A stretch of DNA of 64,000 bases from Okapia johnstoni (taxonomy: Eukaryota > Chordata > Mammalia > Artiodactyla > Giraffidae). Positions 1-11,833 of the stretch are shown here, piece after piece (the stretch's first letter is position 1; each line of letters begins with the position of its first letter). A model generated the notes under the pieces. The model worked only from the letters and a program-made list of their open reading frames with translations, made no database searches and was not told where the DNA came from. The stretch is taken from contig CM044316.1 of the NCBI GenBank assembly GCA_024291935.2, positions 75,222,501-75,286,500 on the forward strand, given 5' to 3'. A program made the translations under genes and the position numbers.

Positions 1-117
1 AGAATACTGGAGCGGGCAGCCTTTTCCTTCTCCAGGGGATTTTCCTGACCCAAAGATCGAACCTATGTCTCCTGCTTGGCAGGCAGATTCCTTCCCACTG
101 AGCCACCTGGGAAGCCG
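1..117 (-). mobile_element. Bov-tA SINE, cut by the window edge
   Basis: Reads as the reverse complement of Bov-tA: the Bov-A body lies at the left edge and the tRNA-like head ends with 'gagccacctgggaagcc' near 117. The 3' part lies outside the window. Non-coding, tRNA-derived, and dependent on BovB machinery in trans. Confidence 0.9.
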
Positions 118-214
118 CCTATACAAATTACAGGTATCATCTACTGAAACTTACAGATATTCAACATGTCCTTAACTCATGAAATGAGCAACAACTACAT
201 ATATAATATGTATG

Positions 215-840
215 TGTGTCTTCAGACTGACTTCTTTCATTCAACATTATGTTGATGAAATGAATCAATATGGCTGTGTGATTATGATTCATACATTTTC
301 ATTTCCATACAGTATTATTTTGTTGTACAAATATCGTATATATTACTTATTAGTTCTACTTTTGATGGCATTTGTATTGTTTTCCACTTAAGCAAGTATA
401 ATTAGTATCACTTTTAAAATCCTTGTACATACCATTTTGTGAATAAATGGACTGTATAGTCCATGGGAGTGCAAATAATGGGACATGACTGAGTGACTTT
501 CACTTTCACTTTACTTTATACCTAGAAGTAAAATTTTGGAATTATCATATATTTATTGATCAGTTTTATTGATACTATCTACCAGTTTTACATTCCTATC
601 AGGCACATATAAGAGTCTAACCTGCTGTCAATACTTGGTATTTTCCTCATTTTTTATTTTAGGGATTTTGATATGTGATATTGTAGTGTTACTTTGCATT
701 TTCTCGATGACCAATAAAATGATTACTTTTAATATGTTCATTGCCTCTTTTGATATTCTATTTTGTAAAGACCCTATTCATTTGTCTACATATATATTGG
801 GTTACCCATTGATTGCAGTTATATACAAGTAATTTTCAGC
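215..840 (-). mobile_element. Old L1M ORF2 3'-end relic
   Basis: Antisense of the last part of L1 ORF2: a 'cttctttcattcaacattatg' type start, a 'tattattttgttgtacaa' block, then 'cctagaagtaaaattttgg' matching the familiar 'cctaggagtggaattgctgg'. Heavily diverged with no usable frame. A short SINE tail (449-513) interrupts it, and L1 sequence resumes in register after it. Confidence 0.6.
449..513 (+). mobile_element. Bov-tA or BovB 3'-tail fragment
   Basis: Contains 'gtccatgggagtgcaaa' and 'gggacatgactgagtgac' followed by the TTTCACTTTCACTTT tail typical of Bov SINEs. Only about 65 bp is present, inside the L1M relic, so it is a severely 5'-truncated insertion. Confidence 0.7.
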
Positions 841-841
841 C

Positions 842-1762
842 ACTTATAAAATTGATACAAACTCTGTTAGGTTTATGATGAATAAACACAGCACAGAGAA
901 GTCTCTAGCCTTAAATAGAAGATTTCAACTAAAATGATGGTGTCAATGGATTGCCAGTGATTCTTCAGAGTTCTGAGCATTTCTTAATCATGCACTAAGG
1001 AAGTGTGGGTGTAAGAAACATTTTTGTTTTCTGATTTTAAGATTTAAACTAATAGATACATAAAACCAACCTTCTACATTCCTTCTTCTCCTTCTGTTAA
1101 AGCCTGTTTCTATTTAGCTTAAAAGCCTGGAGAAAGAGATGCTCAGGGAGGAGACACCTTCTTCTCAGTAAGATAAAGATACTTACCTATCTTATTATAT
1201 TAGGTTGTAGAAATAGAGAGATTGAACAGAAAAATCCTATGACCAAAACCACTTGAAGCCAAACCAAAGACAATGAATTCCATAGAAACCATATGTTGAC
1301 TAATATATATTATTAGACAAAAGATGGCTTATAGATGCATAGACAAAGCTTAAGACCAAACTTCTGAAAAAACTTGTCTGAGGATAGCTACAGGGTCCTA
1401 GATAGGAGATGCTAATGAACATATATATCAAGGAGAAAATCACTTTTGCTTTTGTGTCACATCCTACAGGATTCCATTTCTGTCAGAGAGAATTTACGTT
1501 TCCCAGCTTAAAATAAATACTGATACTGAGTGAGGAGGAAACAACATACCTTGATTGAACACATTTTCATGCAATTGTTAACAGGTTTTTCCATAGCAAA
1601 GCTATGTTTCTGCCACCAGAACAAGGGTTGGAGAAGTGGCAGGTTGTTCTTGATTGTCAAGAAAATAGTGACAGACACCCACTACATTCCTTTCAGTGGT
1701 GGATGGAAGAATAGAAATGGACATTCAATTAGAATTCAATATTTGATACTAATTCTCTCATA
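842..1762. other. Unassigned intergenic DNA
   Basis: AT-rich. No repeat, gene or convincing open frame recognised. The stretch around 1230-1420 has a loosely LTR-like composition, but I could not support a call. Confidence 0.5.
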
Positions 1763-1962
1763 GGTCTTTCCTGGTGGCTCAGATGGTAAAGAATCTGCGT
1801 GCAATGCAGGAAAATCAACTTCAATCCCTGGGTCAGGAAGATCCCCTGGAGAAGCAAATGGCTACCCACTCCATTATTATTGCCTGGAGAATTCTGTGGA
1901 CAGAGGAGCCTGGATAGCTACGGTCTCAGAGAGTTAGTTGGAGAACATGACTGAGGGACACA
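1763..1962 (+). mobile_element. Bov-tA SINE, full-length type
   Basis: Begins 'ggtctttcctggtggctcag' (tRNA-like head with A-box region) and continues through 'gaatctgcgtgcaatgcagg' (B-box area) into the Bov-A body and a degraded 'acatgactgagggac' end. Diverged; no clear target duplication. Confidence 0.88.
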
Positions 1963-3182
1963 AAGTAAAATAATTTACTAAGGATGAGGGAGTAGAGATG
2001 AGAAAAAGGGTATTATACTTACTATCCTATGACACTTACTATGATGCCACAATGAGGAAAATCTTGAGGAACACTTAAATGGACAAATATCTATGATAAA
2101 GTTGATCTTGGTGCAAGTTCAAATGTAGGATTCAAATTTCAGTATGAAAGCAATACTGAAATATTTTCACTTAAATGCTTTTTTAAGTATATTACAACTC
2201 TCTTAGTACAACCAATATATGATGAAGCATAAAAGATTAGAAATCATCCAATAGTATATGTGTTTTTTCTAAGTTTTTACTAATCATTTGTGATTAAAAA
2301 AATAAAAATAAACTTTCATAGCTGTTGCCTTTTTGCTGTGCCACGATGTTTGTTGTAAATGCTAAAGAAAAAGAGTGTTTTTTCCAGAGTGATTCTTCTA
2401 ATCATTCTCTCAGGAAACATGGCCACCTTCTTATTAAAATGCCAAGGTTTCTTGGTGGTAAATAAACTAGTTTACCCAATAGGACTAGAGTAAAAGCACA
2501 ATTATGAAAAGAAATAAATAAGGGAAGAGAGGGACATGCATCACATACTATGCAGTGGAGTAGAATGAGAATGAAAGAAAGTCAAAGTAAGTAAAGGAGG
2601 GAAGGAAACAGAGGTAGAAAGACGAAAGAAACAGGAAGAAAAGACTCAATTTAGAAGGCAGGACACAAGCTGAAGAAAACAAGATAAAATGACCAAACTG
2701 TTAGTACATAACACATAAACCTCAGGCCCTGCCAACTGTGATGGCAAAAGTTTGATGCTGAGATATTTGCAAAGGTAGTCAGTGAGCCATTGCAAAGCAT
2801 AACAGAGCAAGATGAGAGAGCAAAAGAGATCAATGGTGATGTTCTGGAATATACTGAAAAGGGCAATGAAGAGAGGTAAAACTAGGCACAGGTAACTCTG
2901 GTGACTGAACTACTGCCAAAAACTGTGGGAGACTGGGTAAGTCATTTAAGAAAAAAATCAGTTTTTACACAGCTGATATCATGGTATAATTACTTTTTAA
3001 AAATGGCCCTTGTTATGTTTAATTTAAATGTGTTTTCAAGTTCAATTATCCTAATTTTCAATGATTGGCAGCCCCCCAAATTTAAAAAGAATACATGTAC
3101 AACTTTCAAATCAGTTTACTATTCATTGGCAACTACAGCACAACTTTTGTATTTTAATCTGAATTCCAAATACCATCTAACA
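1963..3182. other. Unassigned intergenic DNA with a purine-rich patch
   Basis: No gene or repeat recognised. About 2540-2640 is a GA-rich tract (strings of gaaag, gagg, gaaac) that could be a decayed simple repeat. Confidence 0.5.
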
Positions 3183-3384
3183 GAAAGTGAAAGTGTTAGT
3201 CACTCAGTCGTGTCCAACTCTTTACGATGCTATGGACTGTAGCCCACCAGGCTCCTGCATCCATGGGATTTTTCAGGCAAGAATACTGGAGTGGGTTGCC
3301 ATTTCCTTCTCCAGGGAAACTTCCCAAACCAGGGATCGAACCTGGGTCTGCTGTATTGCATGCAAACACTTTACCATCTCAGCC
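3183..3384 (-). mobile_element. Bov-tA SINE, full-length type
   Basis: Antisense copy: 'gtcactcagtcgtgtccaac' at the left, 'aggcaagaatactggagtgg' in the middle, and the tRNA-like head near 'tttaccatctcagcc' at the right. Confidence 0.9.
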
Positions 3385-3424
3385 CAGAATTATATATAAA
3401 TGAAGGTCCAAAAATATATTTCAG

Positions 3425-5762
3425 GGTTACTTTGTTATTGTTCAATCTCTAAATCATATCTAACACTTTGTGATTCCCACAAACTGCAAAGCACTAGGCT
3501 TCCCTGTCCTTCACTATCCCCCAAAGTGTGCTAAAACTTATGTTCATTGAGTTGGTGATGCCATCCAACAATCTCATCTTCTGTTGCCCCCTTCTTTTCT
3601 TTCCCTCAATCTTTCCCAGCATCAGGGTCTTTTCCAATGAATCTGCTCTTCGCATCAGGTAGCCAAAATATTGGAGTTTCAGCTTCAGCATCAGTCCATC
3701 CAGTGAATATTCAGGGTTGATTTCCTTCAGGATTCACTGATTCGATCTCCTTGCTGCCCAAGGGACTCTCAAGAGCCTTCTCCAGCACCACAGTTCAAAA
3801 CCATCAATTCATTGTTCAACCTTCATTTCTGTCCAAATTTCAAATCTGTACATGACTCCTGGCAAAAACCATAGCTCGGACTATACAGACCTTTGTCACA
3901 AAGTGATGTCTCTGCTTTTAATAAGCTGTGTAGGTTTGTCATAGCTTTTCTTCCAAGAAGCAAGCATCTTTTAAATTTGTTCCTGAAGTAAACATCCACA
4001 GTGATTTTGGAGCCCAAGAAAATGAAATCTGTCACTGTTTCCACTTTTCCCCTTACTATTTGCCATGAATAGATGGAACCAGATGACATGATTTTTGTTC
4101 TTCTAATAGTGAGTTTTTAACCAGTTTTTTCACTCTCCTCTTTCACCCTCATCAAGAAGCTCTTTAGTTCCTCTTCACATTCTGGCATTAAAGTGGTATC
4201 ATCTGCATATCTGAAATTGCTTATATTTCTCCTGGCCATCTTGCTACCAGCTTGTACTTCATCCAGCCTGGCATTTCACATGATATTCTATGCATATAAG
4301 TTTAAAAAGCAGGATGACAATATACAGCCTTTTGGTATTCCTCTCCCAATTTTGAACCAGTCCATTTTTCCAAGTCTGATTCTAATTGTTTTTTCTTGTC
4401 TTGCATGCAGACTTCTCAGGAGACAGGTAAGGTGGCCTGGTATTTCCATCTCTTTAAGTATTTTCCACAGTTTGCTGTGATCCACACTGTCCAGATGGTA
4501 AATAATCTGCCTGCAATGTGGGAGACCTGGGTTCCATCCTTGGGTTGGGAAGATCCCCTGGAGAAGGGAACAGCTACCCACTCCAAAATTCTTGCCTGTA
4601 GAATTCAATGACAGAGAAGCCGGGCAGACTACAGTCCATGGTGTCGCAGAGTTGAACACGACTGAGTGTCTCACTTTCCCTTTTCACACTTGTCAAAGGC
4701 TTTAGTATAGTCAATGAAGCAGAAGTAGATGTTTATTTTGGGAATCCCCGTGCTTTTTCTGCAATCCAGTGGACGTTGGCAATTTCAACTCTGGTTTTTC
4801 TGCCTTTTCCAAATCCAGCTTTTCAATCTGGAGGTTCTTGGTTCATGTACTGCTAAAGCCTAGCTTGAAGGTTTTTGAGCATAATCTTGAAAGCATGTGA
4901 AATGAGTGCAATTGTAGTGTAGTTTGAACATTTTTTGGCATTGCCTTTCTTTGGGATTGGAATGAAAACTCACATTTTCCAGTCATGTGGCCATTAGGTC
5001 CTCACCATTTCTGTATTTTACTGTGCCCATCTTTGAATGAAATGTCCCCTTGGTATCTCCAGTTGTCTTGAAGAGATTTCTAGTCTTTTCCATTCTTTGT
5101 TTTCCTTTATTTCTTTGCATTGTTCACTTAAGAAGGCTTTCTTATCTCTCTTTGTTATTCTCTGGAACTCTGCATTCAGTTGAGTATATCTTTCCCTTTC
5201 TCCTTTGCCATTTATTTCTCTTCTTAGCTATTTGTAAGACCTTCTCAGACAACCATTTTGCCTTATTGCATTTCTTTTTCTTGGGGTTGGTTTTGGTCAC
5301 TGCCTCCTATGCAATGTTAAGAACCTCTGTCCATAGTTCTTTAGGCAATCTGTCTTCCAGACCTAATCTCTTGATTCTACTTGTCACCTCCACTGTATAG
5401 TCATAAGGGATTTGATTAAGGTCATACTTTAATGGCCTAGTGGTTTTCCCTACTTTCTTCAATTTAAGCGTTAAATTTTGCTTAAGGAGTTGATGATCTG
5501 AGCTACATTCAACTCCAAATCTTGTTTTTACTGTCCGTATAGAGCTTCTGCATCTTCAGCTGCAAAGCATATAATGAATCTGATTCTGTTATTGACCATC
5601 TATTGAAGTCCACATGTAGATTCCTTTCTTGTGTTGTTGGAAGTGGAAGTTTGCTATAATGAGTGTGTTCTCTTCTCAAAACTCCATTAGCCTCGGCCCT
5701 GTTTCATTTTTGTACTCCAAGGCCAAACTTTCCTGTTACTCCAGGTATCCCAGGGTTAGTTT
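3425..5762 (-). mobile_element. BovB LINE (RTE), diverged, with internal deletion and nested SINE
   Basis: Collinear with BovB read in antisense. The 3' tail is at the left ('gttattgttcaatctct'), then the block around 'gatgccatccaac', the reverse-transcriptase region ('ggtatcatctgcatatctga' encodes the catalytic YADD neighbourhood on the minus strand), and on to about 5760 ('ttactccaggtatcccagg'). Roughly 300 bp of consensus is missing near 4995-5005, where the text jumps from the 'ggaatgaaaact' block to 'accatttctgta'. A Bov-tA lies at 4492-4684. Many stops and frameshifts; inactive. The tail is of the older (ACAACA)-like class. Confidence 0.93.
4492..4684 (+). mobile_element. Bov-tA SINE nested in BovB
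   Basis: Starts within the tRNA-like head ('cagatggtaaataatctgcc') and runs to a TTTCCCTTTTC tail. It is flanked by 'cacactgtc' (4483-4491) and 'cacacttgtc' (4685-4694), a target duplication differing by one base. BovB resumes as 'aaaggctttagtatagtc', so the SINE is the younger element. Confidence 0.92.
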
Positions 5763-6410
5763 AAGAAGATTTATTTGAATATTTGATTGGATTTGCAGTT
5801 GCTATTTCATAAAGTTTGTGGAAAATGACAAAAAACTATTACAAATGATAGGCAATATAGATCATATAGAGTTAATGTAACTGAAGAAAAAATAACAAGA
5901 AATAATTAAGTGTACTGTATTAGTTTTCATAAGCTTGGTAGGATGTATTCACTGATGCTGTGTCCATTGAAAATAAAATGTTGAAAGATTTGTTTATAAC
6001 TCAAGGAGCATTTTTTTATCCTCTGGAAAGATATCTACCATGTATAATGTTAATTTTTTGCTCAAATTAGTGCCATTTAATTTTGATATAAGATTTTAAG
6101 CAATATTTTAATGAAATTAATAACAGGAACATAAGAACAAATCATAATTTATTCTTAAATAAATCCATTTCCATTCCCATACTAAAGCTCTAGTTAATGA
6201 TCTTAAATAGATTTGAATTACTTTATGTAAGATCTTGTCAATTTCTTGAGTGTCAAACTGATAAACAGATTAACTTCTAGAACAAGGAGCCTAGCCCTTT
6301 TGCCTTAAATCTGATTAAAGCACAATTGCATGCAGACATATGATTTTAGATTTATATTCAGAAGTGAAAATAATATATACAACCTATATGTATGTATATT
6401 TTATTTGGGG
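5763..6410. other. Unassigned AT-rich DNA
   Basis: No gene or repeat recognised. Confidence 0.5.
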
Positions 6411-6612
6411 GGCTTCCCTTGTGGCTCAGCTAGTAAAGAATCCACCTGCAATGTGGGAGACCTGGGTTCAATCCCTGGGTTGGGAAGATCCCCTGGAGAA
6501 GGGAAAGGTTCCCCACTCCAATATTCTGGCCTAGAGAATTCCATGGACTTTATAGTCCATGGGGTTGCAAGGAGTCGGACACAACTGGGAAACTTTCACT
6601 TAACTTCACTTC
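6411..6612 (+). mobile_element. Bov-tA SINE, full-length
   Basis: Starts 'ggcttcccttgtggctcagc' and ends 'ggacacaactgggaaactttcactt'. Possible short target duplication 'tatatttt' at 6395-6402 and 6614-6621. Confidence 0.92.
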
Positions 6613-6640
6613 ATATATTTTCTTAAAATATAGTCTATGT

Positions 6641-7413
6641 CAGGGTTTACTACTCTGTAGCCCATAGACTGAATCCTGCCCATGAACTATTTGTCTATGG
6701 CCCATAAACTAAGAATGTCTTATTTATTTTCAGTCTTAAAACTTATTTTAAATTCCATATAACTGTGTTAATATACAGTATTTGTCTTTCTCTTTCAGAC
6801 TTATTTTGCTCTGCATAATAGGCTCTGGGTTCATCCAACTCATTAGAACTGACTCAAATATGTTCCTTTTTATAACTGAGTAATATTCCATTGTGTATGT
6901 ACAACAAATTCTTTATCCATTTATCTGCTGGTGGACATCTAAGTTGCTTCCATGTCGTAGCTATTGTAAACATGCTGAGAAGCCAAGGAGACATGGATAT
7001 AAAAAACAGACTTTTGGACTCAGTGGAAGAAGGAGAGGGTGGGATAATCTGAGATAATAACATTGAAAAGTATACGTTATCAAATGTAAAATAGACGACC
7101 AGTTCATGTTTGATGCATGAAGCAGAGCACGCAGAGCTGCTGCTCTGGGACAATTGAGAAGGGATGGAGTGGGGAGGGAGATGGGAGGGAGTTCAGGATA
7201 GGGAGCACACATGTATGCCTATGGCTTCTTCATGCTGATGTATGGCAAAAACCATAACAGTATTGTAATTATCCTCCAATAAAAATAAATCAATTAAAAA
7301 CAAGGCAAAAGTTATTTTAAAAAGTAAGAATATGTGATAGAAACCATATGTGATTTACAAAGCCTAAAATGTTTTTCATCTGACATTTTACAGAAAAATT
7401 GTATTGACTTCTG
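6641..7413. mobile_element. hAT-type DNA transposon (non-autonomous), split by L1
   Basis: The left end 'cagggtttactac' and right end 'gtattgacttctg' are decayed inverted termini of the mammalian hAT family whose ends read about 'caggggtcggcaaact'. Internal blocks 'catagactgaatcctgcccatg' on the left and 'aaagcctaaaatgtttttcatctg' on the right fit that family. An 8-bp hAT target duplication is visible: gtctatgt (6633-6640) and gtccatgt (7414-7421). The L1 at 6753-7311 interrupts it. The family name is uncertain; the hAT class is well supported. Confidence 0.75.
6753..7311 (+). mobile_element. L1 3' end with inverted 5' segment
   Basis: 6753 to about 6968 is antisense L1 (end of ORF2 into 3' UTR). 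From about 6969 the sequence is sense L1 3' UTR, with a G-rich 'gggagggagatgggaggg' block, 'atggcaaaaaccataac' and an A-rich tail. A perfect 10-bp target duplication, ttattttaaa, flanks the unit (6743-6752 and 7312-7321). This is the classic twin-priming product. The host site is the hAT element. Confidence 0.88.
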
Positions 7414-7421
7414 GTCCATGT

Positions 7422-7987
7422 ACATGATCCTGCCCCCCAACCATTGTTGTACAGTATACATCCTGTGTAACTGTACATGACTGTTTTGAGAAAAGTAACT
7501 ATTCTTGGGTCACTGAAACTTCCCGAACAGTAGCTTATGAGTCATTTAAAGGACTAGCTCCTCAAATGTTTCTACTCCCATTTGGAGTAGATTTGGCCTT
7601 ATGTCTAAATCAAAAAAATGCCAAACAATCGAGCTAAAGTCTAGAAGAAACAACAACAATAACATCCTCGGCAAAACTAATATCATAAATATTGGTTTAA
7701 TTTAGATCAATTCTCAATCCTTGACCTCCTTAGTCTGGTCAGTTGTGAGAAAGAGTGGGTATGTCTGATGTTTCTCAAACCTAAATAGAAGAAATTCTTC
7801 TCTTACCATTCAATAACAGCACAACCTGAAGCTGTTATCTTACTGTTTTCTGACCACCGGCCATAATTATTACAGAGAAAACAAGCTAAAAATAACATCA
7901 CAAAAATAAAATCCATGTTTTTGCAAACTATTTGTGCATTTGTGGTATTTTTTTTAGGTCAGCAAAGCTTAGAAGTAACAGATCTAT
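7422..7987. other. Unassigned intergenic DNA
   Basis: No gene or repeat recognised. Confidence 0.5.
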
Positions 7988-9133
7988 TCAGTTCAGTTCA
8001 GTCGCTCAGTTGTGTCCAATTCTTTGCGCCCCCATGAATCACAGCACGCCAGGACCCCCTGTCCATCACCAACTCCTGCAGTCTACCCAAACTCATGTCC
8101 ATCAAGTCGGTGATGCCATCCAGCCATTTCATCCTCTGTCCCCTTCTCCTCCAGCCCCCAATCCTTCCCAGCATCAGGGTCTTTTCCAATGAGTCAACTC
8201 TTCACATGAGGTGGCTAAAGCATTGGAGTTTCAGTTTCAACATCAGTCCTTTCAATGAACATCCAGGACTGATCTCCTTTAGAATGCACTGGTTGGCACT
8301 CCTTGCAGTCCAAGGAACTCTCAAGAGTCTTCAACACCACAGTTCAAAAGCATCAGTTCTTCGACGCTCAGCTTTCTTCACTGTCCAACTCACATCCATA
8401 CATGAACACTGGAAAAACCATAGCCTTGACTAGATGGACCTTTGTTGGCAAAATAATGTCTCTGCTTTTTAATATGCTATCTAGGTTGGTCATAACTTTC
8501 CTTCCAAGGAGTAAGCATCTTTTAATTTAATGGCTGCAATCACCATCTACAGTGATTTTGGAGCCCCACAAAATAAAGTCTGACACTGTTTCCACTGTTT
8601 CCCCATCTATTTCCCAAGAAGTGATGGGACCAGATGCCATGATCTTAGTTTTCTGAATGCTGAGCTTTAAGCCAACTTTGTCACTCTTCTCTTTCACTTT
8701 CATCAAGAGGCTTTTTAATTCTTCTTCACTTTCTGCCATAAGGGTGGTGTCATCTGCATATCTGAGGTAATTGACATTTCTCCCGGCAATCTTGATTCCA
8801 GCTTGTGCTTCCTCCAGCCCAGCGTTTCTCATGATGTACTCTGCATATAAGTTAAATAAGCAGGGTGACAGTATACAGCCTTGATGTACTCCTTTTCCTA
8901 TTTGGGACCAGTCCGTTGTTCCATGTCCAGTTCTAACTGTTGCTTCCTGACCTGCATACAGGTTTCTCAAGAGGCAGGTCAGGTGGTCTGGTATTCCCGT
9001 CTCTTTCAGAATATTCCATAGTTTATTGTGATCCACACAGTCAAAGGCTTTGGCATAGTTAATAAAGCAGAAATAGACGCAAACTCTCTTGCGTTTTCGA
9101 TGATCCAGCGAATGTTGGCAATTTGATCTCTGG
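7988..9133 (-). mobile_element. BovB LINE, 5'-truncated, relatively young
   Basis: Antisense copy starting with the (cagtt)n tail 'ttcagttcagttcagtcgctc' and collinear through the 3' domain and reverse transcriptase to 'ggcaatttgatctctggtt', where it is cut and a Bov-A2 follows. Divergence is low: one frame stays open for 169 codons (8527-9036). Confidence 0.95.
8527..9036 (-). pseudogene. BovB reverse transcriptase fragment, YADD intact
   Basis: 169 codons from the middle of the BovB ORF, which encodes an endonuclease/reverse transcriptase acting at the nicked chromosomal target. Residues about 45-70 hold the block GKGVHQGCILSPCLF, and residues 93-96 are the catalytic YADD within LRYADDTTLM. 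The frame ends in the region after the palm, where the protein continues in other frames. The endonuclease and N-terminus are absent because the insertion is 5'-truncated. The first Met lies inside the conserved MDHNKLW stretch and is not a real start. This is a dead fragment, called from the RTE-class motif order. Confidence 0.85.
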
Positions 9134-9422
9134 TTGCTGCTACTGCTACTGCTGCTGCTAAGTCGCTTCAGTGGTGTCCGACTCTGTGCGACCTCATAGA
9201 CGGCAGCCCCCCAGGCTCCACCGTCCCTGGGATTCTCCAGGCAAGAATACTGGAGTGGGTTGCCATTTCCTTCTCCAGTGCATGAAAGGGAAAAGTGAAA
9301 GTGAAGTCACTCAGTCGTGTCTGACTCTTAGTGACCCCACGGACTGTAGCCTACCACCAGGCTCTTCCGTCCATGGGATTTTCCAGGCAAGTGTACTGGA
9401 GTGGGGTGCCATTGCCTTCTCC
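9134..9422 (-). mobile_element. Bov-A2 SINE (two Bov-A monomers)
   Basis: Antisense: (gct)n tail at left, 'aagtcgcttcag', first monomer, a linker rich in gaaaagtgaaagtgaagtc, second monomer, ending 'gccttctcc'. Flanks 'gatctctggtt' on the left and 'gatctggtt' on the right suggest an imperfect target duplication at the truncated BovB end. Confidence 0.93.
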
Positions 9423-9539
9423 GGATCTGGTTAGTCTTAGTCAATTACACAACTCAGTTTAAAATCTGTACTTGGGATTATACAACAACAATGTATCCAG
9501 CTGGAGGGCAGTTTCTCCTTCCTGAAAACCTTCTGACTG

Positions 9540-9897
9540 ATCTTGATATTTAAGAATGTATACTATGGGAGTGGGTCTGGAGGATCTTTCTATTGTTAAA
9601 TTTTAATCTTGTTATCCTAAAATGTAAATTGTGGGAGTGGGTCTGGTAAAATTTTCACAAATTTGAGACATTCTTTTGATTCATTGTAATAACTAATTAA
9701 AACGTATATAACTCCATTGCTAACACTAGCAAAGGGGTACTCTTTCTGTCCCCTTCTGATGTCTATGTCAGAAGCTTTATCTATATTACACAAAAGCTCT
9801 GAGCAATCAAGCCTTGTCTCTGGCCCCGGATTGAAGGCTTCTCCTCTACAGGCCAAGAATCCTGGCGTCTTTTCGTGGTTCAGCAAAAACTTTTCAT
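9540..9897 (+). mobile_element. ERV class II-like LTR fragment
   Basis: Resembles the ruminant LTR type ending in 'aatcctggcgtcttttcgtgg' and a terminal CA near 9897, with 'tataactccattgctaac' and 'gagcaatcaagccttgtctc' upstream. The segment that usually carries the polyadenylation signal is missing near 9785. A motif, 'gggagtgggtctgg', occurs twice (about 9567 and 9629). No internal retroviral genes adjoin it, so it is a solo or partial LTR. Confidence 0.5.
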
Positions 9898-10756
9898 TTT
9901 CTTAGATAGAAAACTGAAACTTGTTAACCTTGTACTTTAATAAAATTGAAGATTGAAAACTAAAAAGAAAACTAAACAAACTATCAATTTCTATATTATT
10001 TTTGTTACTACTGTATATATTTTTATGTATTTATTTCTAAATCTATTTATTTATTTATTCTAAATTTATTTATTTTTCTCAGATCATTTGTTTCTTTTCT
10101 TTTTTTTTTCTGATCAATACTCTTCCTCCTTTTATTCTTATATACAAGAACTAAAATTTCTCAGCCTTCTTTTCTTGGTATTCTTTTATGCTACATATCC
10201 TATTTCTGGATTTTATTTATTTTTATTTTAAAAGTAATTCATGCTCATGGCAATATTTTATAAAATGATATTGCTATAAAATTCACAGTATTACCCCAAA
10301 AGAAGAGAGATTAAAAAAAAATTATGACTGGAAAGTATAAATATTATCTGATAGTTTTTTTCAATGTTTCTTCTTATCTTAAAATCAAATGTCAGAATTT
10401 TAAAATATACATTGTTGCCAAGAATCACTATGATCTGAAACTACATGTAGGTGTATGTACATATATGTGTTTGTTCTCTGCTGCTTATTTATTCTATTCT
10501 TATTATTCTATAACAGTGATTTATTTTTAATATTTTCTGGACAGTTTTCTTCATACTGATGTAAGAAGCTCCTAAATAATTGTCACCTCATCAGATTCGG
10601 TTCTGGAACCTCAATTACAATCATGTCTGAAAATTTTTTAAAATGTTATATCAATTTTATAGGACAAAGTTCTATGAACTTTCGACTTAGAAGCTGTACA
10701 CAAAAATAAACATCATACTAATGTTGTTGAAGCCTCTATCTAGATGAAAAAAATGC
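9898..10756. other. Unassigned AT-rich DNA with (TTTA)n-like tract
   Basis: About 10018-10078 is an imperfect ATTT-type simple repeat. The rest is not assignable. Confidence 0.5.
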
Positions 10757-10966
10757 CTGTGTGTGTGAGTCACTCAGTCGTGTCCAACTCTATGGGACCC
10801 CATGGATTGTAACCCATCAAGGCTTCTCTGTCCATGGGATTCTCCAGCATGAATACTGGAGTGGATTGTCCTACCCTCCTCCAGAGGATCTTCCCGGCCC
10901 AGGGATCAAACTCAGGTCTCCTGCATTGCAGGCAGACTCTTCACAATCTGAGCCCAAGGGAAGCCT
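10757..10966 (-). mobile_element. Bov-tA SINE, full-length type
   Basis: Antisense: 'gagtcactcagtcgtgtcc' at left, tRNA-like head 'atctgagcccaagggaagcc' at right. Confidence 0.92.
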
Positions 10967-11228
10967 GAAAGAATATCTAGGAAGACTAAAAAACAAACAG
11001 TTGAATAATCTAACATCTGCCAATATACCTTCCAGAAAATATTAGTATAAACATCACTACAACATTTTAGTTTTCAATTTCTTTCACATGTCCCAATTTT
11101 CTATAAAATATCAATTTGTTGGAATTGAGGCACTTTATTAGAAAAAACAAACAAGCAAACGAAAGAGCTGGAAATCTTCTGACTATGGAAATCAATTGGC
11201 ACATTTTTAACCATCAGTATGAAAATTG

Positions 11229-11430
11229 TGTGCTCAGTCACTCAGTCTTGTCCAACTCATTGTGGCCTCAGAGAAGCCCACCAAGCTCCTCCATCCATGG
11301 AATTTTCCAGGCAAGAACACTGGAGCAGGTTGTCATTTACTACTCGAGGGGATCTTCCTGACCCAGGGATTGAATCTGTATCTCTATGTCTCCTGCATTA
11401 GCAGGTGGGTTCTTTACCACTAGTGCCACC
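11229..11430 (-). mobile_element. Bov-tA SINE, full-length type
   Basis: Antisense: 'gctcagtcactcagtcttg' at left, 'tttaccactagtgccacc' head at right. Diverged in the middle ('gtggcctcagagaagccc'). Confidence 0.88.
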
Positions 11431-11833
11431 AATGTGAAGTTTGTATCTCTTTAATGAAAGAAGTAGATTTAGAAAATGTGATTTTGGTCCAACTCCACTT
11501 AAACACCTATTCAGCCCTGTTCTTTTTTTTTTTTTAATTTATTGAGATATATTCTACATACCATATACCCATTTCAAATGTAACATTTAATTATTTTTAG
11601 TGGCTTTACTGAGTGGTACAATCATCACAATAAATAAGTTTTAGAACATTTTCTTTCCACCAATAAGATCTCCGATAATCATTTACAGTAAATTTTCATT
11701 CTCATCTCCAGCACCAAGCAAACACTAATCTACTTTCTGTCTTTCTACATTTGTCTTTTCTGGATATTTTGTATAAATGGAATCATAAAATACATGGTCT
11801 CTGTGTCTGGCTTCTTTCAATTAGTAGAACTTT

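Noticed and set aside
1763..1840. tRNA-like sequence at the head of Bov-tA copies
   Set aside because: It is the tRNA-derived SINE head with A- and B-box remnants. It cannot be a functional tRNA gene because it continues into the SINE body and is diverged.
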